This document shows positions 17,206-24,545 of a stretch of DNA of 64,000 bases, piece by piece (the first letter of the stretch is position 1; every line of letters begins with the position of its first letter). Under the pieces are notes generated by a model, which was not told where the DNA came from, ran no database searches, and saw only the letters and a list, made by a program, of their open reading frames with translations. Origin of the DNA: a virus. The translations under genes were made by a program, and so were the position numbers. The stretch covers positions 62,001 to 126,000 of the IMG/VR virus record IMGVR_UViG_3300033153_013649; one strand, 5' to 3'.

Positions 17206-18413
17206 AGATATTAGGAATTCATGCTGGTGTAGGATCGATGATAATTCCAGCTAAAGAATTAAGATTGAATATAGTAGGAAATATTGAACCTCGCCGAATA
17301 TTTCATTATGGAGAACCCTTTCAAAGGTATTTTAATGCCCCAATGTATAAGAACTTTGATGATGTTTTTGCATTTCAAAATCAAGATATTCATATTGTAA
17401 TTGGTCATCCGGAATGCGGAGACTTTTCTAATTTAAAAATTAAGAAAAGTAATACGTATACCGTAAATGATATACGTCAATGGATGAAGATGACGCAAAT
17501 TATTAACCCTTTATATTTTGTTATGGATAATCTTCCTGGGGCAATGGATAAAATTACAGCAAAAGAATGGAACAAAATGTTTCCCGATTATGATATTTTC
17601 TTTGAATATATTTCAAATTATGATTATGGAAACGTTCAAAGGAACAGAAATCGATTATTTGTTATTGGAGCAAAAAGATTTTTAAAATTCACTTTTATCC
17701 CAGGAGGAAATCTTAATAATCTTACAACTAAAGAGGTAATATCGGGTCTTACAGAAAAAGACAAAAATCACGTTTTTCTGAAACCTGACGATGATATTCG
17801 TGGTTGGTCAACTTATAATATTCCATTACCGAAATTTCGTAATATAATTTCTAGGAGGATTAAATTTAAGGAATTCCAAAAATATTTGAATAGTATTCCA
17901 AGTAGTGAATACAATAAGAAATTATGGTACATAAACAAAAAAAATGAAAAGAAGAAAAGACCTATTTTATTAGTTACTTTAGATAAACCTTCTTATCTTT
18001 TAACTGGATCTAGTGGATTTGATAATATTTGGATTGCTGTAGAAAATAGACCGTTTACGATTAGAGAAAAATTGAGGATTCAAGGAGCTCCGGATGATTT
18101 TGTTCTTTATCCAACTGAATATGATTCAGGGGGAATTGTTCGGATGAAACATAATATACAAGTTGGTAAATTTATGCCAGTTCAAGCTTGTAGATATATT
18201 TTAAATCAGATTATGATTAATTGGTATAAAGATTCTCCGATAGAAGAAAAAAAGCAAACTGAATTAGAAAAAAATTATTTCAGGAGAACTATTTTTTCTT
18301 CTTCAATTAACAAGGCGAAAAGAGAATATTGTAATATAACTAATTATACTGATCAAGATAAAGCTTGTAAGTTTTGTTGGCTTAAAAAAGGATGTGTAAT
18401 TAAATTACATTAA
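17202..18413 (+). CDS. Cytosine-C5 methyltransferase-like protein with altered motif VI
   Basis: 403 residues; overlaps the previous stop. C5-methylase motifs in order: IHAGVGSM (I), GHPECGDFS (IV, keeping the catalytic Cys but PEC instead of PPC), VMDNLPG (VI, where ENV is expected), QRNRNRLFVIG (VIII), FTIREKLRIQG (IX) and VGKFMPVQACRYI (X). A C-terminal cysteine cluster (C..CKFC....C, about 380-399) may bind zinc. Glu-to-Asp in motif VI is unusual and could alter activity or substrate. Confidence 0.78.
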   Translation: MKILGIHAGVGSMIIPAKELRLNIVGNIEPRRIFHYGEPFQRYFNAPMYKNFDDVFAFQNQDIHIVIGHPECGDFSNLKIKKSNTYTVNDIRQWMKMTQIINPLYFVMDNLPGAMDKITAKEWNKMFPDYDIFFEYISNYDYGNVQRNRNRLFVIGAKRFLKFTFIPGGNLNNLTTKEVISGLTEKDKNHVFLKPDDDIRGWSTYNIPLPKFRNIISRRIKFKEFQKYLNSIPSSEYNKKLWYINKKNEKKKRPILLVTLDKPSYLLTGSSGFDNIWIAVENRPFTIREKLRIQGAPDDFVLYPTEYDSGGIVRMKHNIQVGKFMPVQACRYILNQIMINWYKDSPIEEKKQTELEKNYFRRTIFSSSINKAKREYCNITNYTDQDKACKFCWLKKGCVIKLH

Positions 18414-18427
18414 AAGATATTTTTATA

Positions 18428-18456
18428 TTGACAAAATACATTTAATTTTGTATATT
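18428..18456 (+). promoter_or_regulatory. Early promoter (TTGACA-17-TATATT)
   Basis: TTGACA 18428-18433, TATATT 18451-18456; the element before -10 is TTTTG rather than TTTAG. Drives 18512-20055. Confidence 0.85.
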
Positions 18457-18511
18457 ATAATTGATGAATAATAAACAAAAGAAGATGAAAAATTAATTTA
18501 GGGGAAAGATT

Positions 18512-18700
18512 ATGAATGAAAATATTATGAGAAAAGTTGGCTTTGGTGATGAAATGGATCTTATTAAAAAAGGTCAATGTCCGCTTTGTCATGAAAAAGT
18601 TGATGTGAAAAATTTCCGGGATGAACTTTCAGTACGAGAGTTTAAAATTTCGGGTCTATGCCAGAAATGTCAAGATGATATATTCGAAATAGGTGAATAA
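18512..18700 (+). CDS. Small zinc-finger protein, 62 residues
   Basis: AGGGGAAAG site before ATG 18512. Two CxxC pairs (QCPLCHE and LCQKCQD) about 27 residues apart form a zinc ribbon. Directly precedes the hydroxymethylase-like gene. Function unknown. Confidence 0.6.
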   Translation: MNENIMRKVGFGDEMDLIKKGQCPLCHEKVDVKNFRDELSVREFKISGLCQKCQDDIFEIGE

Positions 18701-18724
18701 TAAATAATTGGAGAATTTAAATAT

Positions 18725-19456
18725 ATGAGAATATTTCGTGATTGTGAAGAAATGATAAAAGAAATAGATCGAGAATTACTTGTTTGTGGTATATCTTGTC
18801 CCGTGAAACATTATCAGAATAAAAAACTTCATGGCGAAGATCAAATTACTAAAGAATTAATTGGTTTAGGGTTTGTGATTGGGAAGCCTTTAAAAAAACG
18901 AGATGAAATGATTAAATTCGTTTTTGGGGACGAATGGGAAAAAATTAAAGCTTATTGTGAACAAGAACATTTAGATCGAGTTTGTGGTAAGCCATTAAAT
19001 CCAGGGCATTCATATAAAATCCGTCAGGATATGTGGCAAAAGTTTATGATTAATGACGAAACAGCTTTTGATTATACTTATTCCGAGCGTATATATTGGC
19101 AGATAGAAAATGTTTTGGAAGCTTTAAAAGAAGATAAACATACCCGTCAAGCTGTTATTCAAGTTTTTCAAGCTCAGATTGATAATAAGAAATTCGGTGG
19201 AGACACTCGAATTCCTTGTTCAGTAGATTGGCAATTTTTAATTAGAAATAATCGTTTAAATGTTATTTATCACATGAGATCGAATGATTATTATGGTCAC
19301 TTTCCTATTGATATATATTTATCAGCTTCTTTGATGCAATATTTTCGATCAAGATTGTTGGATTTTTATCCAGATCTTAAAACAGGGGCTCTAACTTATT
19401 TTGCTGGCAGCTTACACGCATATAGTTGGGATTTAAAAGAACACGTTGTGTTTTAA
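18725..19456 (+). CDS. 42: dCMP hydroxymethylase-like enzyme (ThyA family, T4 gp42 type)
   Basis: 243 residues, about the length of T4 gp42 (246). ThyA-family marks: RQAVIQV, catalytic Cys165 in RIPCSVDWQF, MRSND (184-188) and GSLHAYS (228-234). Ungapped alignment from MRSND to the PFNI motif of thymidylate synthase puts Asp196 (PIDI) where ThyA has Asn; the same Asn-to-Asp change gives T4 gp42 its dCMP specificity. Since ThyX already makes dTMP, this enzyme likely makes 5-hydroxymethyl-dCMP (or methylates dCMP). The match of MRSND and GSLHxYS to gp42 supports hydroxymethylation. Confidence 0.72.
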   Translation: MRIFRDCEEMIKEIDRELLVCGISCPVKHYQNKKLHGEDQITKELIGLGFVIGKPLKKRDEMIKFVFGDEWEKIKAYCEQEHLDRVCGKPLNPGHSYKIRQDMWQKFMINDETAFDYTYSERIYWQIENVLEALKEDKHTRQAVIQVFQAQIDNKKFGGDTRIPCSVDWQFLIRNNRLNVIYHMRSNDYYGHFPIDIYLSASLMQYFRSRLLDFYPDLKTGALTYFAGSLHAYSWDLKEHVVF

Positions 19457-19472
19457 GAGGAGGAAATTTATA

Positions 19473-19850
19473 GTGAGAGTAATAATTGCTGGGAGTGAGT
19501 ATTATTTAGATGGAAGAGAATTTGACGATTATTTTTTCGTATCTAAAACTATAACTAAATCTCCATTTCGTCCTTATATTAAGGAAATAATAGTAGGAGG
19601 AGCAAAAGGAGTTGATTCTCTTGGTGAAAGATATGCTAGAGAACATTCTTTTAAACTTCGAATTATTGCAGCTGATTGGAATAAATATGGGAATAGTGCT
19701 GGGATGATAAGAAACAGAGAAATGGCTGAAAATGCTGATGCTTTAATTGCTATAAAATTACCCGATTCTAAAGAGATAGTTAATATGATTAAGGTTGCAG
19801 TAGATCATAATTTGCATATACTATCAATAACTTATAGGCTAGAAAAATAA
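19473..19850 (+). CDS. SLOG/DUF2493-type nucleotide-binding protein
   Basis: About 125 residues from GTG 19473, chosen because GAGGAGG lies nine bases upstream. IIAGSE at the N-terminus, IVGGAKGVDSLGERYA, ADWNKYGNSAGMIRN and NADALIAIK match the YspA/SLOG family, whose Rossmann-like fold binds nucleotides or their derivatives. Often near DNA-modification and defence genes. Ligand unknown. Confidence 0.75.
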   Translation: MRVIIAGSEYYLDGREFDDYFFVSKTITKSPFRPYIKEIIVGGAKGVDSLGERYAREHSFKLRIIAADWNKYGNSAGMIRNREMAENADALIAIKLPDSKEIVNMIKVAVDHNLHILSITYRLEK

Positions 19851-19851
19851 T

Positions 19852-20055
19852 ATGCCAACCTATGATTTTAAATGTACAAAATGTAAAAACGAATGGGAAG
19901 AATTTTTTAAATCAATGAATTTTAAAGTGCCAAAATGTCCAATATGCGGAGCTTTAGCAAAAGAAATAATTTCTGCACCCGTTGGATTTAAATTTATTGG
20001 TCCCGGGTTTTATGAAACAGATTATAAAGAAAAAAAGAAAAAGGATGACCTATAG
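19852..20055 (+). CDS. FmdB-type zinc ribbon protein
   Basis: 67 residues. MPTYDFKCTKC followed by KCPICG about 20 residues later is the FmdB-family double CxxC ribbon. These small proteins are putative regulators or DNA-associated factors. Last gene of the operon. Confidence 0.7.
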   Translation: MPTYDFKCTKCKNEWEEFFKSMNFKVPKCPICGALAKEIISAPVGFKFIGPGFYETDYKEKKKKDDL

Positions 20056-20087
20056 AGATGGGGTAAAAATTAAATTTGAATATCTTT

Positions 20088-20143
20088 GAGCGAATGGCGC
20101 AAATGGTATACGCAGTGGATTACGCAGACAGTTCTAGACCTCT
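20088..20143 (+). other. tRNA-like 5' half (remnant)
   Basis: GAGCGAA is followed by TGGCGCAAATGGTATACGC, a typical tRNA D-arm. A CAGA/TCTG stem around TTCTAGA follows, but no matching T-arm or 3' acceptor (TTCGCTC) is seen nearby. Either a decayed tRNA gene or one with an interruption. Confidence 0.3.
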
Positions 20144-20237
20144 GGCGTGTTGATTATTAAACGAAAAACAAGTAATAATTAATAGATAATATGAGAAGCT
20201 TGATAAATTATTAAAAACAAAAGAAAGGAAATAACTA

Positions 20238-20498
20238 ATGTTAGAAAAAGAAAGTGTAGAAGAGTTAAATCTTTTTAAGCTTGTTGAAAGGGGTGATGCG
20301 GTATGCAGCAAAGCCAAAGAGCTTACAAACCGCGTAGATCATGTGGTTTCTAGACTAATAGGTAGTAGTCAAAAAACAAATAAAAAAGAGGAGGCAAAAC
20401 CAACGTGTCCTAATAATTTGTTTGATTTATTAGATGACCATTTTAATAGAATCATGGAAAGTTTAGTTAAAGCTATAAATGGGCTTGATAAATTATAA
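20238..20498 (+). CDS. Small helical protein, copy 1 of a tandem pair
   Basis: 86 residues, AAAGGAAAT site. Shares layout with the gene at 20607: an L..LVE start, a KV.TLIG/RLIG segment, a charged linker and a C-terminal DNLYD/NNLFD helix ending in LDKL/LDRL. Function unknown. Confidence 0.6.
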   Translation: MLEKESVEELNLFKLVERGDAVCSKAKELTNRVDHVVSRLIGSSQKTNKKEEAKPTCPNNLFDLLDDHFNRIMESLVKAINGLDKL

Positions 20499-20606
20499 TA
20501 TTAGTTGAGAGAGTAGCGAAAGATTATAGGGGATGCTTGGTGGATGTGTTAAGTTACGTTAAATAGTTAAGGAAATGTTCTTACAAACAAAGAAAGGAAT
20601 TAAACA

Positions 20607-20870
20607 ATGTTATCATCAGATGAAAAAACAAAGGATACTATGAAGATTATAGAACTTGTTGAGCAGGCTAGGATTGTATTGAATTGTTCGTGTTCTCTTA
20701 GTGAAATCGCAAGAACTAAAGTATCTACATTGATAGGTCGTGGACCAGAAGCTCCAGAGGAGAATAAAAAAGAAGAGAATCCTGATAATCTATATGATAA
20801 TGTCATGCATTTACTTAAAAGAACCCTTGAGAGTTTACACGAGATCGAATATGAGCTTGATAGATTGTAA
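20607..20870 (+). CDS. Small helical protein, copy 2 of a tandem pair
   Basis: 87 residues; same AAGAAAGGAA leader and same organisation as the gene at 20238, so a diverged duplicate. It ends just before an interrupted tRNA-like element. Function unknown. Confidence 0.6.
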   Translation: MLSSDEKTKDTMKIIELVEQARIVLNCSCSLSEIARTKVSTLIGRGPEAPEENKKEENPDNLYDNVMHLLKRTLESLHEIEYELDRL

Positions 20871-20878
20871 ACTTTATT

Positions 20879-21016
20879 GAACGAGTGGCGGAATAGGTAG
20901 ACGTTACCATCTGGACTTGGTTAGAGCTTTGGCTTGGGGTGACCGTGGTAAGAGGGGTTCGACTCCCCTTTTAAACAGATAGTTTAACCATGCAGGCTCG
21001 AGTCCTGCCTCGTTCT
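20879..21016 (+). tRNA. Interrupted tRNA-Leu-like gene with insertion in the anticodon arm
   Basis: Acceptor strands GAACGAG (20879-20885) and CTCGTTC (21009-21015) pair perfectly. A Leu-type D-arm (TGGCGGAATAGGTAGACG) follows, and a perfect T-arm (GCAGG-CTCGAGT-CCTGC) abuts the 3' acceptor. Between them ATCTG and CAGAT can pair as an anticodon stem but enclose about 62 bases, including a second T-arm-like hairpin (AGGGG-TTCGACT-CCCCT). A tRNA with an intron-like or nested insertion fits best; the anticodon cannot be read. Confidence 0.5.
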
Positions 21017-21224
21017 TTAAGGTAATAATTGGTAGTGAGAAGGAAGTCAATTAAACAATTAAAATTATTGAATAACAAATGTATCATCTGGGAGTAAGTT
21101 GATTTTTGGTCAGGTTGTATTTATTGTAACGGTCAGATCTATGAATATGTTCAGATTGATATTTTATAGGATGAAAATTGGAAAGAAGAGTTTAGATTCA
21201 AATATATTATAGGAATAAAAAAAG
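21017..21224 (+). other. Non-coding stretch before RNA ligase
   Basis: No gene of convincing size, no early promoter and no clear terminator. AT-rich with short G-rich tracts; it may be leader for the ligase gene or remnants of the tRNA-like region upstream. Confidence 0.4.
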
Positions 21225-22346
21225 ATGAGCACATTAATTTCTGAAGTAACAACTATTAATTCTATTCGTTCTCATCCAAACGCGGACAGACTTGAAATTG
21301 CTACAGTAAAGGGCTGGGATTGTATTGTTCCAAAAAACAAATATGAGACCGGGGATAAAATCATTTATATTCCTATTGATGCAGTATTAACTCAAGAATT
21401 TGCGGAGTTAATAGGGGTAGATAATTATCTTTCTAAAGGAAGAGTTCGAACCATAAAACTTCGAGGTGAATATTCCCAGGGATTAATAATCGATGTTGTT
21501 CATTATTGTAATAAATTTATGGAAAAAAATCCGAACGCTACTCCAGTATTTCCAGATCAGATTGCGCTTGGAACAAATGTAACAGAAATGCTCGATATTA
21601 CAAAATATGAACCTCCGCTCCCTCCAGTTGAATTCCGTGGAAAAATGAGAAATAGAAATCCATTTTTCAGTAAATATATAAGCATTGAAAATATTAAGAA
21701 TTTTCCAGATATATTTAAAGAGGGAGAAGAAGTATTAATTAGTGAAAAGTTACATGGAACAAATAGTAGATTCGGGATTGTTAGAAATGAAAATGATCCA
21801 GAAGTTTTAGAATTTCGTGTTGGTTCTCATAATATAGATTTATGTGAAACAGAATCTAATATATATTGGAAGATCGCTAGAAAATTTGATATAAAGAAAA
21901 GATTAATTTCTTGGGTTGATTCTTATAATAAACGGTTAGATATATTTCCTCTTCCCGGAGTTGAAAAGATAAAACAATTTATTTTTTATGGTGAAATCTA
22001 TGGTCCTGGAATTCAGAAAGGAATGCATTATGGTCTTTCTGAACCCGGTATAAGATTTTTTGACATTGAATTTAATGGTAAATATCTCGAAACAGATCAA
22101 ACTAGATTAATTCTTGATTCTCTTAATTTAGATTATGTACCAGTACTTTATGAAGGACCTTGGAAAAAGGAATTAATGGATCTTGCAAATGGCTTATCTA
22201 CTATTTGTAAAGATCATATTCGAGAAGGAATTGTTATTCGTCCTAAGATTCAGAATAAAAGCTGGGAACATATAAAATTAAAGAAGAAGATTTTAAAACA
22301 TATTTCTGAAAAATACCTACTTAAAGATTATGGAGATAATCATTAA
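21225..22346 (+). CDS. RNA ligase of the Rnl5/DRB0094-like type
   Basis: 373 residues. The N-terminal OB-like domain has HPNADRLEIATVKGWDCIV, as in tRNA-binding domains. The nucleotidyltransferase domain has motif I KLHGTN (lysine takes AMP), FYGEIYGPGIQKG (motif III region), EGIVIRP (motif IV) and IKLKKK (motif V). This OB-plus-ligase order is that of Deinococcus-type Rnl5 ligases, which seal nicked RNA. A second, different ligase (Rnl1) is at 54916. Likely part of tRNA repair. Confidence 0.78.
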   Translation: MSTLISEVTTINSIRSHPNADRLEIATVKGWDCIVPKNKYETGDKIIYIPIDAVLTQEFAELIGVDNYLSKGRVRTIKLRGEYSQGLIIDVVHYCNKFMEKNPNATPVFPDQIALGTNVTEMLDITKYEPPLPPVEFRGKMRNRNPFFSKYISIENIKNFPDIFKEGEEVLISEKLHGTNSRFGIVRNENDPEVLEFRVGSHNIDLCETESNIYWKIARKFDIKKRLISWVDSYNKRLDIFPLPGVEKIKQFIFYGEIYGPGIQKGMHYGLSEPGIRFFDIEFNGKYLETDQTRLILDSLNLDYVPVLYEGPWKKELMDLANGLSTICKDHIREGIVIRPKIQNKSWEHIKLKKKILKHISEKYLLKDYGDNH

Positions 22347-22386
22347 ATACTTTTTCTATAGAAAATCTTAATTAATAAATATTAAT

Positions 22387-23235
22387 ATGAAAAAGTTTAG
22401 TAAAATTCTTTTAGAAAAAGAAACTACCGATCGAAAAATTCGCAAAGAAGCCGAAACTATTTACAACAAAATTATTCGGATTATAAACTCCAAAAAGGAA
22501 AAAATTCAACAATATCAAGAAGGATTTAGTTTAGAATTAGGAAAAATTGATCCTAAATATAAAAAAACGGGGTTAATATTTCAAGTTGGTAGAATTTCAG
22601 ATAAGCCAGGGGAGCTTGCTGTTTTTGCTAGTCCTGGTGCACTAGCTGGACCAGTAAATAATATTCCTTCTATTAATATGTTTATTCTTCCGGACAAATG
22701 GGATTATCTTATAGCATTAAAAGAAATAAAATCTGATCGATCTAAAGTAGCTTTTATTCATGAGTATATTCATTATTATGATTGGTCAAATCATCCAGAT
22801 GCTTTTGAAAAGGAATCTAGAATATCTGCAATGTCGTACATGAAAAGCTCTGAAAAACTCAATTATTATAATTCAAATCCAGAATTTAATGCTTATTATC
22901 AAACAGGTATCAAATGTATAGAATTACAACTAAAAGAACTTCTTAAATCAAAATATAAAGAGTATGGTATTGAACTTGCTTATAAAGTGTTTCCTATAGA
23001 TATTAATGATTTCCTTCATAATAATATTGATAAATATTTTCATGTTCCATGGCTTAAAGCTTTGAATTTTAAGAATCAAAAGAAGTTTTTAAAGAGATTA
23101 GCAGATTATTATATTGATCTTCACGAAAGACTTTCTAGAACTTATAATGAAGGTCAGAAAAAACTTCCTAAGATTAAAAAATTTGCTAAAAACGCAGATC
23201 CAAAAAAATTCAAAAATAATCAAAAAAAGTGTTGA
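22387..23235 (+). CDS. HExxH metalloprotease-like protein with tag-like N-terminus
   Basis: 282 residues. AFIHEYIHYYD near residue 123 contains HExxH, the zinc-peptidase motif; the rest is unfamiliar and the C-terminus is very basic. The first residues, MKKFSKILLE, resemble the N-terminal tag of the small proteins at 33-36 kb, so packaging in the head and injection is possible. No ribosome site is obvious before the ATG. Confidence 0.5.
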   Translation: MKKFSKILLEKETTDRKIRKEAETIYNKIIRIINSKKEKIQQYQEGFSLELGKIDPKYKKTGLIFQVGRISDKPGELAVFASPGALAGPVNNIPSINMFILPDKWDYLIALKEIKSDRSKVAFIHEYIHYYDWSNHPDAFEKESRISAMSYMKSSEKLNYYNSNPEFNAYYQTGIKCIELQLKELLKSKYKEYGIELAYKVFPIDINDFLHNNIDKYFHVPWLKALNFKNQKKFLKRLADYYIDLHERLSRTYNEGQKKLPKIKKFAKNADPKKFKNNQKKC

Positions 23236-23260
23236 CAAGTACAGGATTTTTTAGTATATT
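23232..23260 (+). promoter_or_regulatory. Early promoter (TTGACA-17-TATATT)
   Basis: TTGACA 23232-23237 (overlapping the preceding stop) and TATATT 23255-23260 in the shared context. Drives 23311-23975 and perhaps the structured RNA beyond. Confidence 0.88.
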
Positions 23261-23310
23261 ATATACGATTGATTAAGAGAGAAGAAAAATCCAACAAGAG
23301 GAGAAGAAAA

Positions 23311-23769
23311 ATGGCTGGTAAAATAACCAAACTTACTCGTAATAATGTTGACAAGATTTATGATGAACTTCAGGCCGAATTGGATAAAGTTGGCAATAGG
23401 ATGGGTGTTAGTTTAAAACTTGGAAATTGTACTATTGATCTCGATGAAGGTTCAATAGTTTTTAAGAAATTCCGGCTTCAGGTTGATGATCAGATCGATG
23501 AATCAGTTCCTGAAAATTGGCGCGATAATCCAAAAATGGTCAGTCATTGGAACGAGTATAGAGATACAGCTTCTCGTAAAGGTCTCCCGGCGACAGCTCA
23601 GGGAAAAACTTTCGAGCATAGAGGTGACGTAGTTATGGTAGCTGGTTATAATAGAAAAGCTTATAAAAGACCGGTTATGCTTCTGATCGTTGGTGATAGA
23701 AATGGCGCATATTACTCATTACCGCTGGAATACGCAAAGAAAATTTTTAAAGAAAAAGGTCTTTGTTAA
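23311..23769 (+). CDS. Hypothetical protein, about 152 residues
   Basis: ATG 23311 behind GAGGAG, preferred over an earlier ATT/ATG-like extension. N-terminal helix (TRNNVDKIYDELQAELDKV) then beta-rich body; base composition is more G+C than neighbours. Not recognised. Confidence 0.6.
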   Translation: MAGKITKLTRNNVDKIYDELQAELDKVGNRMGVSLKLGNCTIDLDEGSIVFKKFRLQVDDQIDESVPENWRDNPKMVSHWNEYRDTASRKGLPATAQGKTFEHRGDVVMVAGYNRKAYKRPVMLLIVGDRNGAYYSLPLEYAKKIFKEKGLC

Positions 23770-23975
23770 TGACTCGTTATAATAAAAAGTTTGAAAAGAA
23801 TTCATCGGTCGTCGCAGTTAACGAAATTGATTGCGGCGGCTACACTGTTCCGAAAGGATCAGTAGGTCGTTTTATCTGGGAAAGAGATTTCGATCCCGGA
23901 AAGGGTGGACAAGACGTAGCTATATTTTTTCCTTGTATTGAAAAAAAGGTTATAGTTGATAAATTGACAAATTGA
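23769..23975 (+). CDS. Small SH3/KOW-like protein, 68 residues
   Basis: ATG overlaps the previous stop (TAATG). SSVVAVNEIDCGGYTVPKGSVGRF looks like a small beta-barrel of KOW/SH3 type, by pattern only. Followed by the structured RNA. Confidence 0.5.
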   Translation: MTRYNKKFEKNSSVVAVNEIDCGGYTVPKGSVGRFIWERDFDPGKGGQDVAIFFPCIEKKVIVDKLTN

Positions 23976-23988
23976 TAATCATATTTAG

Positions 23989-24231
23989 GAGAATATTCTC
24001 CGCGCGACTTCTCAGTATGGAATCCTGAAGTTGACAATTAAGAGATCACGCCTGGGAGTAGTGTTAGTAGGAATTGGGAAGTTCCGAAATCATCGCGAGA
24101 TGAGCGTACTGATTTCCACCATAGGCCTGGTGTTTGACCAGCGTCCTATGCGGTTAGAATCATCTTTATCTGGAGAGAGCATGGTACCTACTCGAATCCA
24201 GGGTCTGCGCGGAGAATATTCTCATTTTTTT
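23989..24231 (+). ncRNA. Structured RNA of unknown class closed by a 17-bp helix
   Basis: GAGAATATTCTCCGCGC (23989-24005) pairs perfectly with GCGCGGAGAATATTCTC (24207-24223), and a run of seven T follows, so the 3' side is a terminator. The roughly 200 bases inside are much richer in G+C than the surroundings and fold into clear hairpins: GAAATCA/TGATTTC enclosing CATC-GCGA-GATG with a GNRA loop, CACCA/TGGTG, GGAA/TTCC and GGAGTAG/CTACTC. No known RNA family is recognised. No promoter of its own is evident; it probably comes from the 23232 transcript. Confidence 0.65.
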
Positions 24232-24242
24232 GCAAAAAAGTA

Positions 24243-24271
24243 TTGACAAATACGAAATAATTTAGTATATT
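24243..24271 (+). promoter_or_regulatory. Early promoter (TTGACA-17-TATATT)
   Basis: TTGACA 24243-24248, TATATT 24266-24271; nearly identical to the promoter at 11775. Drives 24300 onward. Confidence 0.88.
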
Positions 24272-24299
24272 ATATAGAAGATAATAAAACGAGAAGAAA

Positions 24300-24476
24300 A
24301 TGGAAATCAAATATTTCAAAAATGATCGGAAAACATCGATCATTAAAGATATTGGATTAAAAGATGCACGATCTTTAATAGAAAAGCGCTCCCTTAATTC
24401 CAGAAACTTTACTTCCTATTTTCGTTCGAAAGTAAAATCAATAGTTTATAAAGAATATATTGGTAATATTAACTAA
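24300..24476 (+). CDS. Small basic protein, 58 residues
   Basis: ATG 24300 with a GAGAAG site, stop TAA 24474-24476. Basic, with SLNSRNFTSYFRSKVKSIV. First gene after a promoter. Not recognised. Confidence 0.5.
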   Translation: MEIKYFKNDRKTSIIKDIGLKDARSLIEKRSLNSRNFTSYFRSKVKSIVYKEYIGNIN

Positions 24477-24545
24477 TTAAAGAGAAAAAAAGTTCCGAAT
24501 TCTCTTCGAACCGGGAAAGAAAAAGAATATTAAATAATTAATTAT

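Noticed and set aside
20879-21016. tmRNA
   Set aside because: Far too short, no tag-coding frame or alanine acceptor features; an interrupted tRNA explains the pairing better.
22366-22386. Late-promoter box before the HExxH gene
   Set aside because: Reads AATAAATA, not TATAAATA; one mismatch in such AT-rich DNA is not evidence.
23989-24231. Group I intron
   Set aside because: Too short, no recognisable P7/G-site sequence, and flanks are not exons of one gene.
24031-24246. 71-codon open frame on the + strand
   Set aside because: It lies inside the structured RNA, has no ribosome site and its sequence is explained by base-paired helices.
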